Assembly (NCBI RefSeq): GCF_000934605.2 | Contig: NZ_CP010897.2 | Location: 2,852,001-2,916,000, forward strand | DNA: 64,000 nt | Source: Pandoraea vervacti | Lineage (GTDB): Bacteria > Pseudomonadota > Gammaproteobacteria > Burkholderiales > Burkholderiaceae | Direction of reading: 5' to 3' | Part shown: positions 50,044 through 58,625 of the stretch, in pieces | Numbering within the stretch: position 1 is the first letter of the stretch | How the letters are laid out: each line of letters starts with the position of its first letter | Program-made: the position numbers and the translations under genes | Notes under the pieces: generated by a model | Told to the model about the DNA's origin: nothing | The model's database searches: none | Seen by the model: only the letters and a program-made list of their open reading frames with translations

Positions 50044-51183
50044 ATGATTCACCCTGCATCCGCCTTGCCTGCGCGCGCCGTGTCGGCACTCGCCACGCTC
50101 ACTGCCTCTGTCGCGCTGCTTAGCGGCACCGCCTCCTTCGCCCTCGCCCAGTCCGGCGCGCAAGCCAACGCACAGCCCAGCGCTGGCGCGCCGCTCTACG
50201 CGGGCGAAGCCGAGCTGTACGCCAAGGCCGCCGAGGAAGGTCTGGTCGTGTCGTTCGACACCGGGCCGGAATGGGCCAACTGGAAAGCCCTGTTCGCCGA
50301 ATTCCGAAAGCGCTATCCGAAGGTCGAAATCACCTATAACGACATCGGCTCGGCCGCGACCGTCACCGCGCTCGACAAGTCGCGCCGTCGTCCGCAGGCC
50401 GACACCGCCTATTACTTCGCCGGCTCGGCGCTGGACGCCGTGCAGAAGGACGTCGTCGCCCCGTTCAAGCCGGTCAACTTCGACACGCTGCCCAAGGTCT
50501 TCCGCGACAACGACGGGCGCTGGTTCACGATTCACTCGCTCAACATCGCGTTTCTCGTGAACACGAAGCTGGTCAGGCACGTTCCGCAGACGTGGGCGGA
50601 TCTGCTCAAGCCGGAATACAAGAACTCGGTGGTCTACCTGGACCCACGCTCGACCGGTCAGGGCCAGGTCGCCGTGTTTGCCGCCGCCTATGCGTTTGGC
50701 GGTAGCGTCGACAATCCGAAGCCGGGCGCGGCGTTTTTCGGTAAGTTGCGCGACGCCGGGAACGTGCTGCGCGTGGAGGGCACCACGCCCTACGCCAAGT
50801 TCCTCAAAGGCGAGATCCCGATTCTCATCGGCTACGAGAACGATGGGTTGAAGGCGAAGTACACCGACGGCATGGGCGACGCGGCACAGGTCGTGATTCC
50901 GAAGGAAGCCACCGTCTCGGCACCCTACGCCATCAGTCTGGTCAAGCACGGCCCGAATCCGGAAGCCGCCAAGCTTTGGCTGAACCTCATCATGAGTCCG
51001 GTCGGTCAATCGCTGTTCGCGCAAGGCTACGTGCGTCCGGCCGTGCCCGGCACGCCGCTGAGCGCCGAAATGCGCGCCCGTATGCCGGACGCCCCGCAGG
51101 TCCACCCGCTCGACGTCGCCCGCGCGGCGGCGCAGAAGGCGGAAGTCGATCGCCTGTGGGCCGCAGCCGCGCTTGCCAAGTGA
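50044..51183 (+). CDS. ABC importer substrate-binding protein (family 1, PotD/AfuA-like)
   Basis: This 379-residue periplasmic protein has a signal peptide ending near SFALAQ. The two-lobed fold begins AEEGLVVSFDTGPEWANWKA. Conserved blocks are YAFGGSVDNPKPGAAFF and the hinge GEIPILIGYENDGLKAKY, followed by APYAISLVKHGPNPEAAKLW. It resembles iron- and polyamine-type binding proteins, but ligand residues cannot be assigned. ATG 50044 follows GGAG by seven bases. It sits inside the operon between the ATPase and the second permease gene, a less common gene order in which the two permeases are split. Confidence 0.85.
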   Translation: MIHPASALPARAVSALATLTASVALLSGTASFALAQSGAQANAQPSAGAPLYAGEAELYAKAAEEGLVVSFDTGPEWANWKALFAEFRKRYPKVEITYNDIGSAATVTALDKSRRRPQADTAYYFAGSALDAVQKDVVAPFKPVNFDTLPKVFRDNDGRWFTIHSLNIAFLVNTKLVRHVPQTWADLLKPEYKNSVVYLDPRSTGQGQVAVFAAAYAFGGSVDNPKPGAAFFGKLRDAGNVLRVEGTTPYAKFLKGEIPILIGYENDGLKAKYTDGMGDAAQVVIPKEATVSAPYAISLVKHGPNPEAAKLWLNLIMSPVGQSLFAQGYVRPAVPGTPLSAEMRARMPDAPQVHPLDVARAAAQKAEVDRLWAAAALAK

Positions 51184-51203
51184 GCCGGCGCACCTCAGGC
51201 ACC

Positions 51204-52109
51204 ATGACTTCTGTGCACGCATCGAACGCTCGGGTCGACACGCCCCGGATCGGCGGATCGAACGAACCGCCGGCCACCCGCCGGCCCGGCGCCGCGCCCC
51301 GCGGCTGGGTTCGTCGCTTCGGCGGTTTACCTGCGGCGGTGGTGCTCACGCTCGGCTTCGGCTTGCCGCTGGCCGCGCTGCTGGTCGCCGCATTCGAGCG
51401 GCATGGCACCGCATTTCGCGCCATCGCACTCGATCCGCTGGTACGTGACGCCTTCGTCAATTCAATGGCATTGGCCGTGGGTGCAGGCACCGCTTCGCTG
51501 GTCGTGGGTGCATTCATCGCGATCACGCTGGCGCGTCAGACGCCACGCCGCCGCCGTCTCTGGCTCGCCGCCATGGGCGTGCCGCTTGCCTTCTCCGGGC
51601 TGGTGATCGCCTACGGTTTCATCCTGGCGTTTGGACGCTCGGGCTTCGTCACGATGACCCTCGCCTCGCTCGGTGCCGATCCGGTGCGCTTCGGCGCCCT
51701 GATCTACACGGCGCCGGGTCTTGTCGCGGCGTACGCGTACTACCTGATTCCGCGCGTGGCGCTGATGGTCTACCCCGCCATCGCCAACCTCGACCGCCGC
51801 CCCATCGAAGCGGCGCTCACGCTGGGTGCGACGCCGCTGCGTGCGATCGTGGACATCGCTCTGCGCGAACTCTGGCCCACGCTCGCGGCCGCGTGGTGCC
51901 TCGTCACCGCGATTGCGCTGGGGACGTACGGCACGGCGCTCGCGTTGGCGGGCACACAAATCAACATCCTGCCGTTGCTCATGTTCCTGAAGATGTCGGA
52001 CGGGCAAACGGATTTCCCGCAAGCTGCCGCACTGTCGCTCTTGCTGATGGCCGTGTGCAGCGGTGTACTCGCTCTTGGAGAGTGTCTTGTACGGCGTCAT
52101 CCCGAATGA
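51204..52109 (+). CDS. ABC importer permease, second subunit
   Basis: This 301-residue membrane protein has six helices after a 35-residue hydrophilic start. The EAA coupling loop is RRPIEAALTLGATPLRAIVDIALRELW. It should pair with the permease at 48032 to form the channel. ATG 51204 is 20 bases after the binding-protein gene; the frame is open further upstream inside that gene but is non-coding there. Its last 47 bases overlap the longest frame of the next gene, indicating tight co-translation. Confidence 0.83.
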   Translation: MTSVHASNARVDTPRIGGSNEPPATRRPGAAPRGWVRRFGGLPAAVVLTLGFGLPLAALLVAAFERHGTAFRAIALDPLVRDAFVNSMALAVGAGTASLVVGAFIAITLARQTPRRRRLWLAAMGVPLAFSGLVIAYGFILAFGRSGFVTMTLASLGADPVRFGALIYTAPGLVAAYAYYLIPRVALMVYPAIANLDRRPIEAALTLGATPLRAIVDIALRELWPTLAAAWCLVTAIALGTYGTALALAGTQINILPLLMFLKMSDGQTDFPQAAALSLLLMAVCSGVLALGECLVRRHPE

Positions 52110-52662
52110 GTGGTCGGCTGCGGCCCGCCACGCCCTCGCTCAACTGGCGGCCCGGCAGTCGGGCGCGTCGCGTCACGTCACGCCCGTCGGCCTGATCGGT
52201 CCGCGCGAAGCCACGCCCGCTCAGCGATATGCCGCGCAATGCATCGGCCACGCGCTGGCCGCGGCAGGCGTCGCGCTGGTATGCGGCGGCAAAGGCGGCG
52301 TGATGGAAGCGGCGTCGGCCGGGGCAAGCGCCGCCGGGGGCATCGTGATCGGTCTGCTGCCCGAGGACCACGCTGCCGACGCCAACCCGCATCTGAGCGT
52401 TGCCCTGCCGACCGGGCTGGGCATTACGCGCAACGCCCTGATCGCGCGCGCCTCGGTCTGCCTCGTCGCCATCGGCGGGGGGCTGGGCACACTCTCGGAA
52501 ATCGCGCTGGGCCTGCAGTGGCGCAAACCGGTTTTTACCGTCCTCGATGCCCCTGCCGTGCCGGGCACCGAACGCTTCGACGATATCGACGCGCTGGTCG
52601 TGGCCGTGGCCACATGGCTCGCCGTCGCCGGACTTCCCGGAGGTGACACCCCCGGCAAGTGA
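52063..52662 (+). CDS. LOG-like Rossmann-fold protein at the end of the ABC operon
   Basis: This protein of up to 199 residues belongs to the superfamily of LOG/lysine-decarboxylase-like nucleotide-binding proteins. VGLIGPREATPAQRYAAQ starts the fold, GGKGGVMEAASAG binds phosphate, and AIGGGLGTLSEIALGL replaces the LOG motif PGGxGTxxE. Members include cytokinin-type phosphoribohydrolases and uncharacterised families; function here is unknown. The longest start is GTG 52063, inside the permease gene; TTG 52087, preceded by GGAGAG, may be the real one. Operon position suggests a link to the imported compound, perhaps a nucleoside-like molecule (speculative). Confidence 0.72.
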   Translation: MYSLLESVLYGVIPNEWSAAARHALAQLAARQSGASRHVTPVGLIGPREATPAQRYAAQCIGHALAAAGVALVCGGKGGVMEAASAGASAAGGIVIGLLPEDHAADANPHLSVALPTGLGITRNALIARASVCLVAIGGGLGTLSEIALGLQWRKPVFTVLDAPAVPGTERFDDIDALVVAVATWLAVAGLPGGDTPGK

Positions 52663-52715
52663 CACCGGCAGTTCCACAAAAACCGACCCACACCGGGGAA
52701 CTGCCGGTGCGTTTT
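52663..52715 (+). terminator. Terminator of the ABC importer operon
   Basis: Perfect 13-bp arms CACCGGCAGTTCC (52663-52675) and GGAACTGCCGGTG (52697-52709) have a 21-base loop and are followed by CGTTTTC. The left arm begins on the base after the stop codon. It insulates the operon from the porin gene. Confidence 0.8.
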
Positions 52716-52755
52716 CGTGACGTTCCTGCAATATAAATTTAGGACCACTAATATT

Positions 52756-53961
52756 ATGAAACGCATTCTTCTCGCTGCACTCGGCCTGGGCGGTATGGCC
52801 GGATTCATGGCTCCCGTCTACGCACAAAGCAGCGTGACCCTGTACGGCATCGTCGATGCCGGCGTGGGCTACGCGAGCGGTCAGCGCACGGCCAACTCCA
52901 AGGGTGGCGTCGGCGCACCGATCAACTACACCAACGGATCGGTCTGGGGTTTTGCCAGCGGCACGTGGTCTGGCGACCGGTGGGGTCTGAAGGGCTCGGA
53001 AGACCTGGGCGGCGGCAACTCGGCCATCTTCCAGCTGGAAAACGGCTTCAACATCGGCAACGGCACGGCGAGCCAGGGTGGCCGACAGTTCGGCCGTCAG
53101 TCGTGGATGGGTCTGCAAAGCGCCACGCTGGGCAAGCTCACGTTCGGTCGTCAGTACGATCCGATCGTCGATTATGTCGGCTCGCTGAGCGCAGGCACGT
53201 TCGTCACCGGCATGGGTGCACACCCGGGCGATATCGACAACCAGGACAACCAGTCGCGCGTGAACAACTCAGTGAAGTGGGCAAGTCCGGTTTACGCCGG
53301 CTTCCAGTTCGGCGCGATCTACGGCTTCGGCGGTCAGCCCGGCAGCGTGAAGAACCAGAACACCTGGGGCTTTGGCGGTCAGTACGCCAGCGGTCCGTTC
53401 GCCATCGGCGCAGGCTACCTGCAAGCCACGAACGCCTACGGTGCGGCAGGGACGTGGACCGGCTCGTACGACGGCACGTTCTCCTCGTCGATCAACGAAG
53501 GCTTCGCCTCGGCGGCCAGCCAGCGCATCATCTCCGCAGCCGGCACCTACACGTTCGGCGCCACGCAGGTCGGCATCCAGTACGGCAACGTGCAGTACAC
53601 GCCGGGCTCGCTCTCCACATTCGCCAGCAGCTTCACGTTCAATACGGTCGGCGCGACCGTGGCCTATCAGGTCACCCCGGCCCTGCGACTGGCCGGTGCG
53701 TACAACTACACGCAAGGCAGCGACGTCAAGGGCGCAGGCGGTCCGAAGTATCACACGGTGAACTTCGCGTCGTACTACTCGCTGTCGAAGCGCACGTCGC
53801 TGTACGGTCTGGTCGGCTACCAGAAGGCGTCGGGCAGCACGCTCGACACGTTCGGCAACGTCGTCGCGGCCACGGCGTCGGTCGGCGACGTGGGCAACGG
53901 CATCTCTTCCGCCACGGCGACGCAGACGTTTGTGCGCGTGGGCGTGCGTCAGACGTTCTGA
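52756..53961 (+). CDS. Gram-negative general porin
   Basis: This 401-residue outer-membrane protein has a signal peptide (MKRILLAALGLGGMAGFMAP, cleaved after VYA) and a mature start QSSVTLYGIVDAGVGYASGQ typical of Burkholderiales trimeric porins. Alternating beta-strand pattern throughout, the constriction-loop region around residues 110-160, and the terminal VRVGVRQTF with C-terminal Phe for BAM recognition all fit. ATG 52756 follows AGGA. It is monocistronic after the terminator at 52663-52715. Selectivity cannot be predicted; closeness to the ABC importer and hut genes may be chance. Confidence 0.92.
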   Translation: MKRILLAALGLGGMAGFMAPVYAQSSVTLYGIVDAGVGYASGQRTANSKGGVGAPINYTNGSVWGFASGTWSGDRWGLKGSEDLGGGNSAIFQLENGFNIGNGTASQGGRQFGRQSWMGLQSATLGKLTFGRQYDPIVDYVGSLSAGTFVTGMGAHPGDIDNQDNQSRVNNSVKWASPVYAGFQFGAIYGFGGQPGSVKNQNTWGFGGQYASGPFAIGAGYLQATNAYGAAGTWTGSYDGTFSSSINEGFASAASQRIISAAGTYTFGATQVGIQYGNVQYTPGSLSTFASSFTFNTVGATVAYQVTPALRLAGAYNYTQGSDVKGAGGPKYHTVNFASYYSLSKRTSLYGLVGYQKASGSTLDTFGNVVAATASVGDVGNGISSATATQTFVRVGVRQTF

Positions 53962-54276
53962 GCGTCTGCGCGCATGCGCGTGGAACGGTTGATGTCGTAG
54001 GGTCACACTGGACGGCCCTGCGCCGCCCCACGGCGGGGGGACCCGAGTTGCACTTCGGGGACTTCGCGAGATCCGGTTCGGCACGCAACGTTGTGGACAT
54101 GGTGTGGCGTTGCGTGACGGACCGGCTCACCCTTGGGCACGCTTTCGCACCCCTCGCACGGCCTTGCCTCAAGCCGTGCCGTGCGCCGGCGTGCCGTTTT
54201 TTTCCTGTGCGGCAGACGATTGGCTTATCCTTCAGGCTTTCCCACCCGCACATACGTGACCGGAGAGGCCAACAAG
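53962..54276. other. 315-base intergenic region between porin and hutC
   Basis: It begins with a weak hairpin (CAGACG at 53950-53955 with CGTCTG at 53963-53968, spanning the porin stop) and the palindrome CGCGCATGCGCG (53969-53980). A small CCGCC/GGCGG hairpin follows near 54020-54040. GGAGAGG at 54262-54268 is the hutC ribosome site. No gene is evident. Confidence 0.4.
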
Positions 54277-55032
54277 GTGCCACGTCAAACCGCCCAGCCG
54301 ACTGTCGAAACGCTTACCGATCAAGGGCCTGCGCCGCGCTACTTGCAGCTAAAGCAGTTCATCTGCCGTCAGATCGACACCGGCGCGTGGCCGCCGCATC
54401 ATCGCGTGCCGTCGGAAAACGAACTCGTCGAGCAGTCCGGTGTGAGCCGGATGACGGTCAATCGCGCGTTGCGCGAGCTTACGGCCGAAGGGCGGCTCGT
54501 ACGCATGCAAGGCGTGGGCACCTTCGTCGCAGAGCCGAAATCGCACTCGCCGCTGCTTGCCGTGAACAATATCGCCGACGAAATCTCCGAGCACGGGCAT
54601 CGGCATCGCGCCGAAGTGAAACTGCTGCGCGAAGAACTCGCCGGCCCGGAACGCGCGCTCGCCATGGGATTGCAGGAACGCGAGAAGCTGTTCCATTCCG
54701 TGATCGTGCACTATCAGGACAACATTCCGGTGCAGATCGAAGACCGCTTCGTGAACCCGGCACTCGCACCGAACTACCTCGAGCAGGATTTCACCAAGCT
54801 CACGCCGAACGCCTATCTGCAGCGCACCTCACCGCTCAGCTCCGGCGAGCATGTCGTCGAAGCCGTGACCGCCACGCCGGACGAAGCGCAGATGCTCCAG
54901 ATCCAGCGCACCGAGCCTTGCCTGCTGATTCGACGACGCACGTGGTCCGGTAAGCGGATCGTTTCCGTAGCCCGTTTGCTGCACCCCGGCTCACGCCACC
55001 GCCTCGAAGGTCGTTTCGGCGATACCGAGTAA
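54277..55032 (+). CDS. hutC: Histidine utilisation repressor HutC
   Basis: This 251-residue protein has a GntR winged helix (about 25-85: HHRVPSENELVEQSGVSRMTVNRALRELT in part) and a UbiC-transcription-regulator-associated ligand domain (95-245), the HutC layout. Urocanate is the known inducer. The start is GTG 54277, with GGAGAGG eight bases upstream; another in-frame GTG at 54256 and an open frame to 54133 are less likely. It is first in the hut cluster, transcribed toward hutU across 117 bases that hold a TGTATATACA-type operator. It should thus repress hutUHTIG from that site. Confidence 0.9.
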   Translation: MPRQTAQPTVETLTDQGPAPRYLQLKQFICRQIDTGAWPPHHRVPSENELVEQSGVSRMTVNRALRELTAEGRLVRMQGVGTFVAEPKSHSPLLAVNNIADEISEHGHRHRAEVKLLREELAGPERALAMGLQEREKLFHSVIVHYQDNIPVQIEDRFVNPALAPNYLEQDFTKLTPNAYLQRTSPLSSGEHVVEAVTATPDEAQMLQIQRTEPCLLIRRRTWSGKRIVSVARLLHPGSRHRLEGRFGDTE

Positions 55033-55095
55033 CAGACTCGGCGAGTCGGTTCGGGCGTCCAGCCGCTCCTCGTGAAAACCCTAGTTCACGGCTAG

Positions 55096-55107
55096 TTGTA
55101 TATACAA
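55096..55107. promoter_or_regulatory. HutC operator upstream of hutU
   Basis: TTGTATATACAA is a perfect 12-bp palindrome containing TGTATATACA, the core known to bind HutC in pseudomonads. A half-site TGTACAAG follows at 55111-55118. It lies 42 bases before the hutU start codon in an AT-rich patch, so it would overlap the promoter. Confidence 0.8.
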
Positions 55108-55149
55108 TACTGTACAAGCCATTCAACGCTTAGAACCAAGGGAATCACA

Positions 55150-56829
55150 GTGAGCCAATTCACCCGATATCGCGACGTCACCCTGCGCGCCCCCCGCGGC
55201 ACGCAACTCAACGCCAAAAGCTGGCTGACCGAAGCCCCGCTTCGCATGCTGATGAACAACCTCGATCCGGACGTCGCCGAGAATCCGAACGCCCTCGTGG
55301 TCTACGGCGGCATCGGTCGCGCCGCGCGCAACTGGGAATGCTTCGACAAGATTGTCGAGACGCTCAAGACCCTGAACGACGACGAGACGCTGCTGGTGCA
55401 ATCCGGCAAACCGGTCGGCGTGTTCAAGACCCATGCCGACGCGCCGCGCGTGCTGATCGCCAACTCGAATCTCGTCCCGCACTGGGCGACGTGGGAACAC
55501 TTCAACGAACTCGACGCCAAGGGGCTGGCCATGTATGGCCAGATGACCGCGGGTTCGTGGATCTACATCGGTAGCCAGGGCATCGTGCAAGGCACCTACG
55601 AGACGTTCGTGGAAGCCGGCCGCCAGCATTACGGCGGCAACCTGAAGGGACGTTGGGTGCTCACCGCCGGTCTGGGCGGCATGGGTGGCGCGCAACCGCT
55701 CGCCGCCACGCTCGCCGGCGCCTGCTCCCTGAACATCGAATGCCAGCAGACCAGCATCGACTTCCGTTTGCGCACGCGCTACGTCGACGAACAGGCCAAG
55801 GATCTCGACGACGCCCTCGCCCGCATCGCCCGATACACCGCCGAGGGTCAGGCCGTCTCCATCGCGCTGTGCGGCAACGCCGCCGAGATCCTGCCGGCGC
55901 TCGTGCGCCGTGGCGTGCGCCCCGACATGGTCACGGACCAGACCAGCGCGCACGATCCACTCAACGGTTATCTGCCGATCGGCTGGACTTGGGACGAGTA
56001 TCGCGAGCGTGCCCGCTCGACGCCGGCCGAAGTCGTGAAGGCCGCCAAGCAGTCGATGGCCGTCCACGTCAAGGCCATGCTGGACTTCAAGGCGATGGGC
56101 GTGCCGACGTTCGATTACGGCAACAACATCCGGCAGATGGCCAAGGAAGAAGGCGTGCAGAACGCGTTCGATTTCCCCGGTTTCGTGCCGGCGTATATCC
56201 GCCCGCTGTTCTGCCGTGGCGTCGGTCCGTTCCGGTGGGCGGCCCTCTCGGGCGATCCGCAAGACATCTACAAGACCGACGCGAAGGTCAAGGAACTGAT
56301 TCCGGACGACGCCCACTTGCACCGCTGGCTCGACATGGCCCGCGAGCGCATCAGCTTCCAGGGCCTGCCGGCTCGCATTTGCTGGGTCGGCCTCGGTCTG
56401 CGCGCCAAGCTCGGACTGGCGTTCAACGAAATGGTACGCTCGGGAGAACTCTCGGCGCCGGTCGTCATCGGTCGCGACCATCTGGATTCCGGCTCGGTGG
56501 CGAGCCCGAACCGCGAAACGGAAGCCATGCGCGATGGCTCAGATGCCGTGTCCGACTGGCCGCTGCTCAACGCGCTGCTCAATACCGCCAGCGGCGCGAC
56601 GTGGGTCTCGCTGCACCACGGTGGCGGCGTCGGCATGGGCTTCTCGCAGCACTCGGGTGTGGTGATCGTGTGCGACGGCACCGACGCCGCCGCCGCGCGT
56701 ATCGCCCGCGTGCTCAACAATGATCCGGCCACCGGCGTGATGCGCCATGCCGATGCGGGATACGACATTGCGATCGATTGCGCCCGCGAGCACGGTCTGA
56801 ACCTGCCCATGCTGGGCACCGCGAAGTAA
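55150..56829 (+). CDS. hutU: Urocanate hydratase HutU
   Basis: This 559-residue NAD-dependent cytosolic enzyme hydrates urocanate to 4-imidazolone-5-propionate. Signature regions are VYGGIGRAARNWECFD, the NAD-binding LTAGLGGMGGAQPLAATLAG, and CRGVGPFRWAALSGDPQDI, which carries the conserved Cys. HHGGGVGMGFSQHSG closes the C-terminal domain. Full family length. The start is GTG 55150, with AGGGAA ahead of it; residues before it are not conserved. hutH follows 30 bases later. Confidence 0.97.
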   Translation: MSQFTRYRDVTLRAPRGTQLNAKSWLTEAPLRMLMNNLDPDVAENPNALVVYGGIGRAARNWECFDKIVETLKTLNDDETLLVQSGKPVGVFKTHADAPRVLIANSNLVPHWATWEHFNELDAKGLAMYGQMTAGSWIYIGSQGIVQGTYETFVEAGRQHYGGNLKGRWVLTAGLGGMGGAQPLAATLAGACSLNIECQQTSIDFRLRTRYVDEQAKDLDDALARIARYTAEGQAVSIALCGNAAEILPALVRRGVRPDMVTDQTSAHDPLNGYLPIGWTWDEYRERARSTPAEVVKAAKQSMAVHVKAMLDFKAMGVPTFDYGNNIRQMAKEEGVQNAFDFPGFVPAYIRPLFCRGVGPFRWAALSGDPQDIYKTDAKVKELIPDDAHLHRWLDMARERISFQGLPARICWVGLGLRAKLGLAFNEMVRSGELSAPVVIGRDHLDSGSVASPNRETEAMRDGSDAVSDWPLLNALLNTASGATWVSLHHGGGVGMGFSQHSGVVIVCDGTDAAAARIARVLNNDPATGVMRHADAGYDIAIDCAREHGLNLPMLGTAK

Positions 56830-56859
56830 GCAATTCACAGACACAAGACACCCCCGACT

Positions 56860-58416
56860 ATGTCGAATCAAGGAATTCCGTCCATGGCCCAACTGTTCGT
56901 GACGCCCGGCACCCTCACGCTGGCGCAGCTGCGCGACGTCTATCAGCATCCGACTCTCGTTACGCTCGACGAGAAGGCTTATGCCGCCATCGACAAGAGC
57001 GTCGCCTGTGTCGAAGGCATCGTGGCCGAGGGCCGCACCGCCTATGGCATCAACACCGGCTTCGGCCTGCTCGCCTCGACGCGCATCGCCCACGCAGACC
57101 TCGAAAACCTGCAACGCTCGCTCGTGCTCTCGCACGCCGCCGGTGTCGGCGCGCCGCTGGACGACGCACTGGTGCGACTGATCATGGTGCTCAAGATCAA
57201 CAGTCTGGCGCGCGGCTTCTCGGGCATTCGTCGCAAGGTAATCGACGCGCTCGTCGCGCTCGTGAACGCCGAGGTCTACCCGCGCATCCCGCTCAAGGGC
57301 TCGGTCGGCGCCTCGGGCGACCTGGCGCCGCTTGCCCATATGTCGCTGCTGTTGCTCGGTGAGGGTCAGGCGCGCCACCGCGGTCAGTGGATGAACGCGC
57401 GCGAAGCGCTGGCCGTCGCCGGCCTGGCGCCGCTCACGCTCGCCGCCAAGGAAGGACTGGCACTGCTCAATGGCACGCAGGTGTCGACCGCGTACGCGTT
57501 GCGCGGCCTGTTCGAAGCGGAAGACATGTACGCGGCGGCAAGTGTCTGCGGTGCGATGACCGTCGAAGCCATGCTCGGCTCACGCGCACCGTTCGACGCG
57601 CGCATTCACGCCGCACGCGGACAGCGCGGCCAGATCGATGCTGCTGCGGTCTTTCGCCACCTGCTGGGCGAGACAAGCGAAGTGGGCCAGTCGCACGCCA
57701 ATTGCGAGAAGGTGCAGGACCCCTATTCGCTGCGTTGCCAGCCGCAGGTCATGGGCGCGTGTCTGACGCAGATCCGTCAGGCGGCCGACGTCCTCGCCGT
57801 CGAAGCGAACGCCGTGTCGGACAACCCGCTCGTGTTCTGGGAACAGGGCGACGTGATCTCCGGCGGTAACTTCCACGCCGAACCGGTGGCGATGGCCGCC
57901 GACAATCTGGCGTTGGCGCTGGCCGAAATCGGTGCGCTGAGCGAGCGCCGCATCTCGTTGATGATGGACAAGCACATGTCGCAGTTGCCCGCCTTTCTCG
58001 TGGCCAACGGCGGCGTGAATTCCGGCTTCATGATCGCGCAGGTCACCGCCGCGGCTCTCGCTTCCGACAATAAAGCCTTGGCACATCCGGCCAGCGTTGA
58101 TAGTCTGCCGACCTCGGCCAACCAGGAGGACCACGTCTCCATGGCCCCGAACGCCGGAAAGCGGCTTTGGGAGATGGCCGATAACGTCAAGGGCATTATC
58201 GCGATCGAATGGCTGAGCGCCGCTCAGGGCCTGGACTTCCGGGAAGGCGTGAAAACCACGCCGGCCCTGGAACGCGCCCGCGCACTGCTGCGCCAGTCGG
58301 TTCCGTTCTACGATAAGGATCGTTATTTCGCGCCGGATATCGAGGGCGCAAGCGAGCTCATCGCACAGCGGACATTGAGCGCGCTCGTGCCTGCCGGTAC
58401 GTTGCCGAGCCTTTGA
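56860..58416 (+). CDS. hutH: Histidine ammonia-lyase HutH
   Basis: This 518-residue homotetrameric enzyme deaminates histidine to urocanate. The self-formed MIO cofactor comes from Ala151-Ser152-Gly153 in GSVGASGDLAPLAH. Other conserved elements are YGINTGFG with its Tyr (62), QDPYSLRCQPQVMG, and SGGNFHAEPVAMAAD. ATG 56860 (or a Met eight codons later, 56884) starts it; both fit the spacing from hutU. Directly before hutT there is a 209-base gap with a strong hairpin, so expression of the distal genes may be uncoupled from that of hutUH. Confidence 0.96.
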   Translation: MSNQGIPSMAQLFVTPGTLTLAQLRDVYQHPTLVTLDEKAYAAIDKSVACVEGIVAEGRTAYGINTGFGLLASTRIAHADLENLQRSLVLSHAAGVGAPLDDALVRLIMVLKINSLARGFSGIRRKVIDALVALVNAEVYPRIPLKGSVGASGDLAPLAHMSLLLLGEGQARHRGQWMNAREALAVAGLAPLTLAAKEGLALLNGTQVSTAYALRGLFEAEDMYAAASVCGAMTVEAMLGSRAPFDARIHAARGQRGQIDAAAVFRHLLGETSEVGQSHANCEKVQDPYSLRCQPQVMGACLTQIRQAADVLAVEANAVSDNPLVFWEQGDVISGGNFHAEPVAMAADNLALALAEIGALSERRISLMMDKHMSQLPAFLVANGGVNSGFMIAQVTAAALASDNKALAHPASVDSLPTSANQEDHVSMAPNAGKRLWEMADNVKGIIAIEWLSAAQGLDFREGVKTTPALERARALLRQSVPFYDKDRYFAPDIEGASELIAQRTLSALVPAGTLPSL

Positions 58417-58500
58417 GTCACGTCTGAGCATCGCCCGCCGGGGCGAAACGGACAGTGATTCGCGCTCCGGCTTTGCGGCGTACCGGGTTGTCCGCTCATT

Positions 58501-58533
58501 CGCCGGTCCCTCAGTTCGCTGATGGGGCCGGCG
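58501..58533 (+). terminator. Strong UUCG-loop hairpin between hutH and hutT
   Basis: CGCCGGTCCCTCAG and CTGATGGGGCCGGCG pair over 14 positions with one bulged T and one G-T pair, closed by a TTCG loop. It is followed by ATTTCCTTT at 58546-58554, a weak T-tract. It could be a partial terminator or an mRNA-processing element inside the hut operon. Confidence 0.55.
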
Positions 58534-58625
58534 CACGGACAGCCCGATTTCCTTTGCCGCCTGCGTCTACGTGTCAGCGTGACTGCGTGCATGCGGGTCG
58601 GCTCACCAAGCATTCAGGAGACAGC

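Noticed and set aside
52965..54953. 662-codon plus-strand frame through the porin and hutC genes in another frame
   Set aside because: It overlaps two well-identified proteins and runs through the intergenic region without any start signal.
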